NCBI GenBank assembly: GCA_903902945.1
Contig: CAIUWU010000175.1
Span: 1-10,550 of the forward strand
Direction: 5' to 3'
DNA: 10,550 nt
Source: an uncultured Pseudomonadota bacterium
Lineage (GTDB): Bacteria > Pseudomonadota > Gammaproteobacteria > Methylococcales > Methylomonadaceae
Within the stretch, counting starts at the first letter, position 1, and every line of letters starts with the position of its first letter. Both the position numbers and the translations under genes were made by a program. The notes beneath the pieces are model-generated. The model was not told the origin of the DNA, searched no databases, and saw only the letters and a program-made list of their open reading frames with translations. Shown here piece after piece: positions 6,687-10,550 of the stretch.

Positions 6687-7589
6687 ATGACACAGAAACC
6701 ATACGCAGCGCATTGGGACATTCAAGACTTGGTAATCCAGTTACGCCAATTGCGCGAGCAATCACTGGCACAACGGCAACGGCTGCATCAGCCGCCTAAA
6801 TTACCTTCGCGCAAGCAGCTGAGTCAGATTATCGATCAGCTGGCGGCAGCGCTGTTTCCCAACCGGCTGGGTGTGCCGGGTTTGACCGATGAAGGGGTGG
6901 ATTATTTTGTCGGTCATACATTGGAAACTGCGCTGAGTCATCTGCACAAACAACTGGCTTTGGAACTCAATTTTGTCGCCGAAGAACAAGGCCGGCAGCT
7001 GGACGCCAATGGCGAAGCCTCGGTGATGGTTGCCTCCTTTGCAGCTCGGTTGCCCGAGGTCAGGATTCTGCTGGATACCGATATTCAGGCCGCTTATGAA
7101 GGCGATCCGGCTGCCCGTAGTCCCGATGAAGTGCTGGTCTGTTATCCCGGCATTGTCGCCATTTTGCATCACCGGCTGGCGCATATTCTCTATCAGGCGG
7201 GGGCACCGCTGGTGGCGCGAATGATTGCTGAAATTGCCCATTCCAGCACTGGAATCGATATTCATCCCGGCGCGTCGATTGGTGAAAGTTTCTTTATCGA
7301 TCACGGCACTGGGGTGGTGATTGGCGAGACGGCCATCATCGGCCGCAATGTGCGTTTGTATCAGGCAGTGACACTGGGCGCCAAACGCTTCGATAAAGAC
7401 GATAACGGGATGCTGGTCAAAGGGAATGCCCGGCATCCGATTGTCGAAGACAATGTGGTGATTTATGCCGGGGCCACCATTCTGGGCCGGATTGTCATCG
7501 GACAAGGTTCGACGATTGGCGGTAATGTCTGGTTAACCCATAGTGTGCCGGCCAATAGTCATATCAGTCAGGCACAAAGTTCCGGTTAA
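6687..7589 (+). CDS. cysE: Serine O-acetyltransferase, EpsC/CysE type
   Basis: This cytoplasmic enzyme makes O-acetyl-L-serine from L-serine and acetyl-CoA, the acceptor for sulfide or thiosulfate in cysteine synthesis. It has 300 residues: an alpha-helical N-terminal domain (about 1-175) and a left-handed beta-helix of hexapeptide repeats (about 185-285). HSSTGIDIHPGASIG and FFIDHGTGVVIGETA supply Asp191 and His206, matching the E. coli catalytic Asp143 and His158. The loop RFDKDDNGMLVKGNARHP (234-251) is longer than in E. coli CysE and typical of the EpsC subgroup. The tail lacks the usual GVPARIVG ending and stops soon after HSVPANS, so cysteine feedback may differ. The start matches the family; only a close GGA precedes it. 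It is divergent from the YeeE-like pair and ends 9 bp from the convergent outer-membrane factor gene. Confidence 0.93.
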   Translation: MTQKPYAAHWDIQDLVIQLRQLREQSLAQRQRLHQPPKLPSRKQLSQIIDQLAAALFPNRLGVPGLTDEGVDYFVGHTLETALSHLHKQLALELNFVAEEQGRQLDANGEASVMVASFAARLPEVRILLDTDIQAAYEGDPAARSPDEVLVCYPGIVAILHHRLAHILYQAGAPLVARMIAEIAHSSTGIDIHPGASIGESFFIDHGTGVVIGETAIIGRNVRLYQAVTLGAKRFDKDDNGMLVKGNARHPIVEDNVVIYAGATILGRIVIGQGSTIGGNVWLTHSVPANSHISQAQSSG

Positions 7590-7598
7590 GCACAGCCT

Positions 7599-9077
7599 CT
7601 ATTCGACCAGCGGCAGAATCAGATAATCGGTCCATTTACGTTCGCCGCTGGCCTGCTGTTCGCTAGGTAACAGTTGCTCCTGCCAGCCGCCGCCAAGCGC
7701 CTTGATTAACAACACCGCCGTGCTTAGCCGCTGCGCCTGTAACTGCACTGCGGTTTGCCGGTTGGACAAGGCGGCGGTCTGGGCCGTCATCACATTCAGA
7801 TAACTGATAGTACCGGCCTGATACTGGTTGATAGTCAGCTCCAGCGCCTTGTTAGCCGCGGTGACTGCTTGGTGCTGCACTTCGGTTTCCTGTTCCAGAA
7901 TCCGCAGCGCAGCCAGATTGTCTTCAACTTCCTGAAAGCCGGTCAATACGGTTTGCCGGTAAGCGGCGACACTGGCGTCAAAAGAGGCGATTGCCTGTTG
8001 GTACTGGGCGTTCTTGACGCCGCCGTCAAAAATGGTCAAAGCGCCGGCGGCAGGGCCCAAAGCCCAGTAGCGGCTAAGCGAGTTGAACAGGCTGGAAACA
8101 CTGGATGACTGAAAGCCATTGCTCATCGCCAGATTCAGCGATGGATAGTAAGCGGCTTTGGCAACGCCGATCTGGGCATTGGCTGCCGCAATCTGACGTT
8201 CTGCGGTGGCGATATCGGGGCGGCGTTCCAGCAGTTCGGAAGGCAAGGACAGCGGAATTGCCGGCGCCTGAACCGTAAAGTCACTGGCCGCAATACTGAA
8301 TTCTGCCGGGGTCTTGCCGATCAGCACGGCAATCGCATGTTCGTATTTGGCACGCTGAATCCCCAGATTCAGCGCTTGAGCCCTGGCTGATTGCAACTGC
8401 GTTTCAGCCTGCACCACATCGGTTTTCGCAACCACACCGACCGCATAGCGATTCTGGGTAATTTTTAAGGTTTGTTGATAAGCGGCTACGGTTTCATCGT
8501 AGAGCTGCTTTTGGGCATCCAGTGCCCGCAGCTGGAAATAAGCGTCGGCCAGACTGGCCTGGGTGGCTAGGCGCAAGCCTTGCAGGGTGCCGGCACTGGC
8601 CTGGGCGCTAGCGATATTACTTTCAATCTGACGGCGAACGCTGCCCCATAAATCCGGTTCCCAGGCCATGGTCACCGAATTGTTGAACAAGGTGCGGATG
8701 CCGGGAATTACCTGGCTCTGACCTTTCGCCGATCTGAAATTATTAAAACTGCCATTCAGCGAAGCCAGTGGCAATAATGACGACTGAGCCGACTGCACCA
8801 GATGTTGTGCCTGACGGTATTGTGCCTCGGCCTGGATAATCGACTGATTGCTGGCAACCTGCTGTTCCAGGCTGTTGAGTAGCGGATCGCCGAATAATTC
8901 CCACCAGTTACTGCCCAGCACATGGTCACGGGGATCGGCAGTTTTCCAGTCTTTGCTTTCTTTGAATTCTGCCGCGACTGGTGCGGAGGGTCTGATGTAA
9001 TCGGGGCCGACGGTACAGGCGCTCAGCTGGCAGGCGAGCAGCGCAACAGGCAGGATGGGTGAACGACAAAAGCTCAT
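7599..9077 (-). CDS. Outer-membrane efflux lipoprotein, NodT/OprM-type (TolC superfamily)
   Basis: A 492-residue outer-membrane channel of RND or MFS tripartite exporters, which carry drugs, metals or other small molecules from the inner membrane to the outside. It starts with a lipoprotein signal: a basic residue, a hydrophobic stretch, then lipobox LSAC with Cys21, followed by TVGPDYIRPSAP. Family markers are NWWELFGDPLL, WEPDLWGSVRR, LLERRPDIATAERQ, YPSLNL, GxxGALTIFDGG and LLIKALGGGW. The ATG at 9077 is chosen because it places the signal peptide at the N-terminus; a TTG at 9125 would put 16 polar residues ahead of it and has no ribosome-binding site. No membrane-fusion protein or inner-membrane pump lies next to it here, so it is an orphan or serves pumps encoded elsewhere. 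The substrate cannot be told. Confidence 0.92.
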   Translation of the reverse strand: MSFCRSPILPVALLACQLSACTVGPDYIRPSAPVAAEFKESKDWKTADPRDHVLGSNWWELFGDPLLNSLEQQVASNQSIIQAEAQYRQAQHLVQSAQSSLLPLASLNGSFNNFRSAKGQSQVIPGIRTLFNNSVTMAWEPDLWGSVRRQIESNIASAQASAGTLQGLRLATQASLADAYFQLRALDAQKQLYDETVAAYQQTLKITQNRYAVGVVAKTDVVQAETQLQSARAQALNLGIQRAKYEHAIAVLIGKTPAEFSIAASDFTVQAPAIPLSLPSELLERRPDIATAERQIAAANAQIGVAKAAYYPSLNLAMSNGFQSSSVSSLFNSLSRYWALGPAAGALTIFDGGVKNAQYQQAIASFDASVAAYRQTVLTGFQEVEDNLAALRILEQETEVQHQAVTAANKALELTINQYQAGTISYLNVMTAQTAALSNRQTAVQLQAQRLSTAVLLIKALGGGWQEQLLPSEQQASGERKWTDYLILPLVE

Positions 9078-9331
9078 GCTAATCTCAGCAACAATGTCCG
9101 CTGAATAAGCGGCGCGGTTAAACAAACGACGGTCAACGGAGCATATGAGATTTACTGAGTCTGCTCGGTTGAAGGCCGGAAACGATCCTAGTACAGCAAA
9201 ACCACGGAATTCCTATAGGTAATGGGGCGCTATTCTGTCAGGGCTTGGGCTTGCTTGGCAAGTATTGCGTTTTGTGGATAATCGGCCCTTACGTTGCAGC
9301 GCAGCATAGTGAGCTTGTCGTTCAACGCGGG

Positions 9332-9351
9332 CTCGGAAAATGTTTTCCGAG
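9332..9351. promoter_or_regulatory. Perfect palindrome, probable operator before the cytochrome gene
   Basis: The arms CTCGGAAAA (9332-9340) and TTTTCCGAG (9343-9351) are exact reverse complements around a TG centre. The palindrome covers the -35 and spacer region of a putative promoter whose -10 box would be TATAAA at 9356-9361; the -35 match itself is poor. Such placement fits a dimeric repressor or activator. No T-run follows, so a terminator is unlikely. Confidence 0.45.
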
Positions 9352-9355
9352 ACTT

Positions 9356-9361
9356 TATAAA
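9356..9361 (+). promoter_or_regulatory. Candidate -10 box of the cytochrome gene
   Basis: TATAAA lies 22 bp upstream of the ATG at 9383. It would give a leader of about 15 nt carrying the GGGAG ribosome-binding site near 9373-9377. The lack of a good -35 suggests dependence on a regulator bound at the adjacent palindrome. Confidence 0.35.
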
Positions 9362-9382
9362 ACCGTTAACCCGGGAGCATCG

Positions 9383-10114
9383 ATGGTTTTGAAATACAGG
9401 CGTTTTAGTGACTTGTCCACCAGTGAGAAAATTCTCAATACTGTGTTTTTGCTGACGATAGGTCTGGGTTATCTGATGGCGCTGATTAATCTGTATTACA
9501 CCCATCAGGGCCGCGACGGTAAGCCGGGGCTGGCGATTGACGATATCGTGATCATGTACCACGGCTCTGACACCCAATCCCGTCTGGCTTCCGCGATTAA
9601 TGGCATCATGGAGCCCAATCTGCGCTACAAAACTGATAAGGAGCTGATTTTGCGCTGGATTCAGACCGGTGCCGATGAGGCTGGCTATCAGCAGCAGATT
9701 GCGCCGATTCTGAATCGCGACTGCATTACCTGTCACAATCCGGCGGTCAATCGCGATCTGCCCGATTTGACCAGCTATAGCGGTGTTTCGGAAGTGACCA
9801 AAAGCAACGGTGGCGCCAGTGTGCCGTCCCTGGTCAGGGTTTCCCATATTCATTTATTCGGAATCGCCTTTATTCTGTATTTTGTCGGCAGAATTTTTCT
9901 GCTCTGCGAAATAAATATTTATGTCAAACGGATTGCGGTAGTGATTCCGTTTGTGGCGATGCTGCTGGATATTCTCTCTTGGTTTCTGACCAAAACCCTG
10001 GCTGGCTTCGCTTATGTGGTAGTGCTCAGCGGCGCACTGATGGGCTTGTCGATGGGCATGCAGATTTTGATGAGCCTTTATCAGATGTGGTTTTTCAAAC
10101 ATAACCCCGACTAA
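9383..10114 (+). CDS. Membrane-anchored mono-haem c-type cytochrome, uncharacterised
   Basis: A 243-residue protein of unknown role. A short basic cytoplasmic N-terminus leads to a membrane helix (about 19-39). A domain of about 115 residues, predicted periplasmic, carries one haem c motif, CITCH at 114-118, within ILNRDCITCHNPAVNRDLPDL. About four further hydrophobic segments follow (roughly 157-235), ending in a short basic cytoplasmic tail. The first of these opens with SHIHLFG, placing His155 and His157 at the membrane face, where they could bind a b haem or metal. MYHG and NGIM blocks in the periplasmic part look family-conserved. The ATG at 9383 has GGGAG about 5 bases upstream; a GTG or ATG-type start farther up (9245) would add 46 unlikely residues. 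A role in electron transfer is inferred from the haem motif only. It is followed after 125 bp by eutB. Confidence 0.82.
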   Translation: MVLKYRRFSDLSTSEKILNTVFLLTIGLGYLMALINLYYTHQGRDGKPGLAIDDIVIMYHGSDTQSRLASAINGIMEPNLRYKTDKELILRWIQTGADEAGYQQQIAPILNRDCITCHNPAVNRDLPDLTSYSGVSEVTKSNGGASVPSLVRVSHIHLFGIAFILYFVGRIFLLCEINIYVKRIAVVIPFVAMLLDILSWFLTKTLAGFAYVVVLSGALMGLSMGMQILMSLYQMWFFKHNPD

Positions 10115-10137
10115 AGCGTGCTTTAATTCTATTTTTT
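10112..10137 (+). terminator. Weak terminator-like element after the cytochrome gene
   Basis: TAAAG (10112-10116) and CTTTA (10121-10125) form a 5-bp AT-rich stem with a CGTG loop that overlaps the stop codon, followed within seven bases by a run of six T. The stem is too weak for a confident call. A second small inverted repeat, CAATAC/GTATTG (10139-10157), follows without a T-run. Confidence 0.22.
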
Positions 10138-10159
10138 GCAATACGCCGTGTGTATTGAT

Positions 10160-10192
10160 GTCATAAATCAGTCATACCGATGTCATATGCTA
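10160..10192 (+). promoter_or_regulatory. Three GTCATA direct repeats with exact 11-bp period upstream of eutB
   Basis: GTCATA occurs at 10160-10165, 10171-10176 and 10182-10187, so the copies start exactly 11 bp apart, about one helical turn. The first and third copies are extended to GATGTCATA. The array ends about 50 bp before the eutB ATG, next to an AT-rich stretch (TGCTAATTTTTT) that could hold a -10 element. This fits an operator for a protein that binds direct repeats on one DNA face, such as an AraC-family regulator, which is the type of EutR in enteric bacteria. The regulator is not in the window. Confidence 0.5.
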
Positions 10193-10239
10193 ATTTTTTA
10201 ACTGATAAACAAGTCAGCGATGGCTAGTGGCTCTAAAGT

Positions 10240-10550
10240 ATGCATTACTCAGCAACCGTAAATGGTAAGAATTTTACCTTTGAAAATCTTCGTGTTTTGA
10301 TGGCCAAAGCATCACCCCGACGTGCAGCAGATGATCTGGCCGGGTTATCTGCTGCAACCGAGGTTGAACGTGCGGTTGCACAGCAGCTTTTGTCTGAAGT
10401 GCCTTTAAGGCAGTTTATTGAGGAACCCTTGATTGCTCCAGAATGTGATGAAGTTTCACAACTGATTCTGGAACAACACAATGCAGAAGCATTTAAACCG
10501 GTTGCATCCTTGTGCGTGGGTGAGTTTCGCGATTGGTTATTGTCCGATAC
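10240..10550 (+). CDS. eutB: Ethanolamine ammonia-lyase large subunit EutB, 3'-truncated by window edge
   Basis: The large subunit of the adenosylcobalamin-dependent enzyme that converts ethanolamine to acetaldehyde and ammonia. Only the first 103 codons are present; the family is about 450 residues. The fragment follows E. coli EutB along its length, for example VLMAKASPRRAADDLAGLSAATEVERAVAQQLLSEV against VLAKANELRSGDVLAGVAAASSQERVAAKQVLSEM, then the PLIAPE and GEFRDWLLSD blocks. The catalytic barrel and cobalamin-binding residues lie outside the window. The ATG at 10240 has no strong ribosome-binding site. The DNA is more AT-rich than most genes here, so the eut segment could have a different history. 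eutC would be expected just downstream. No microcompartment gene is visible on the upstream side. Confidence 0.88.
   Translation, partial: MHYSATVNGKNFTFENLRVLMAKASPRRAADDLAGLSAATEVERAVAQQLLSEVPLRQFIEEPLIAPECDEVSQLILEQHNAEAFKPVASLCVGEFRDWLLSD

Larger units (their letters stand above)
9078..9382. other. Divergent intergenic region between efflux lipoprotein and cytochrome genes
   Basis: No convincing gene is visible in these 305 bp. It contains a GGAATTCC palindrome near 9207-9214, a single consensus DnaA-box sequence (TTATCCACA on the minus strand, 9273-9281), a perfect 9-bp-arm palindrome at 9332-9351, and a TATAAA box at 9356-9361 before the cytochrome gene. Open frames run through from 9245 into the cytochrome gene, but they lack a good ribosome-binding site and a sensible N-terminus. 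I found no clear promoter for the minus-strand efflux gene. Confidence 0.5.

Noticed and set aside
6801..7505. A 234-codon open frame on the minus strand inside the serine acetyltransferase gene
   Set aside because: It is fully antisense to a clearly conserved enzyme, has unnatural composition (rich in His, Asn and Gln), and resembles no family I know.
9078..9125. TTG start adding 16 residues to the efflux lipoprotein
   Set aside because: It would displace the lipoprotein signal peptide from the N-terminus and has no ribosome-binding site.
9273..9281. DnaA box taken as evidence of a replication origin
   Set aside because: There is only one box, with no clustered boxes, no AT-rich repeat unit and no dnaA/dnaN/gidA genes nearby.
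9245..9382. N-terminal extension of the cytochrome gene by 46 codons
   Set aside because: There is no ribosome-binding site at 9245, the extension covers the palindrome and -10 box, and GGGAG sits ideally before the ATG at 9383.
9230..9853. A 207-codon minus-strand open frame opposite the cytochrome gene
   Set aside because: It lies antisense to the CxxCH-bearing membrane protein, whose start, ribosome-binding site and helices are convincing. The antisense product has no recognisable features.

Overview
The window looks like chromosome of a free-living, aerobic gammaproteobacterium of moderate G+C (roughly 50-55% by eye). The gene families, good Shine-Dalgarno sites and tight packing support this. 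A methylotroph- or methanotroph-like host is possible given the membrane-bound mono-haem cytochrome and the copper ATPase, but this is only a guess. I see no IS element, prophage, CRISPR array, tRNA or rRNA.

Layout. (1) 2-1792 (+): the 3' two thirds of a CopA-type copper-exporting P1B-ATPase, cut by the left edge. (2) 1769-4668 (-): a probable operon of a cytochrome bd subunit I-like gene, a subunit II gene overlapping it by 4 bp, and the zinc-ribbon protein YjdM/PhnA. It has a good promoter at about 4703-4730. The yjdM end overlaps the copA end by 24 bp. (3) 4927-5544 (+): a YgjV-like membrane protein. (4) 5541-6390 (-): two overlapping half-size YeeE/YedE proteins, probably a sulfur-compound importer. 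(5) 6687-7589 (+): an EpsC-type serine O-acetyltransferase, divergent from the YeeE pair. (6) 7599-9077 (-): a lipoprotein outer-membrane factor of the NodT family with no pump beside it. (7) 9383-10114 (+): a membrane-anchored mono-haem c protein of unknown role. (8) 10240-10550 (+): the start of ethanolamine ammonia-lyase large subunit, eutB, cut by the right edge.

How the genes may work together. The YeeE pair and the serine acetyltransferase form a plausible sulfur-to-cysteine module: one brings in reduced sulfur, the other makes the O-acetylserine acceptor. The bd-like genes suggest a respiratory or oxygen-handling membrane complex, but they are not an ordinary quinol oxidase. Subunit I keeps the residues around the d/b595 di-haem site and lacks the methionine ligand of haem b558, the proton-channel glutamate and the usual quinol-loop lysine and glutamate. 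Subunit II has lost the matching N-terminal aspartates. This is the strongest candidate for something under-described here.

Two regulatory patterns also stand out: three GTCATA repeats spaced exactly 11 bp apart upstream of eutB, and a perfect 9-bp-arm palindrome directly upstream of a -10-like box in front of the cytochrome gene.
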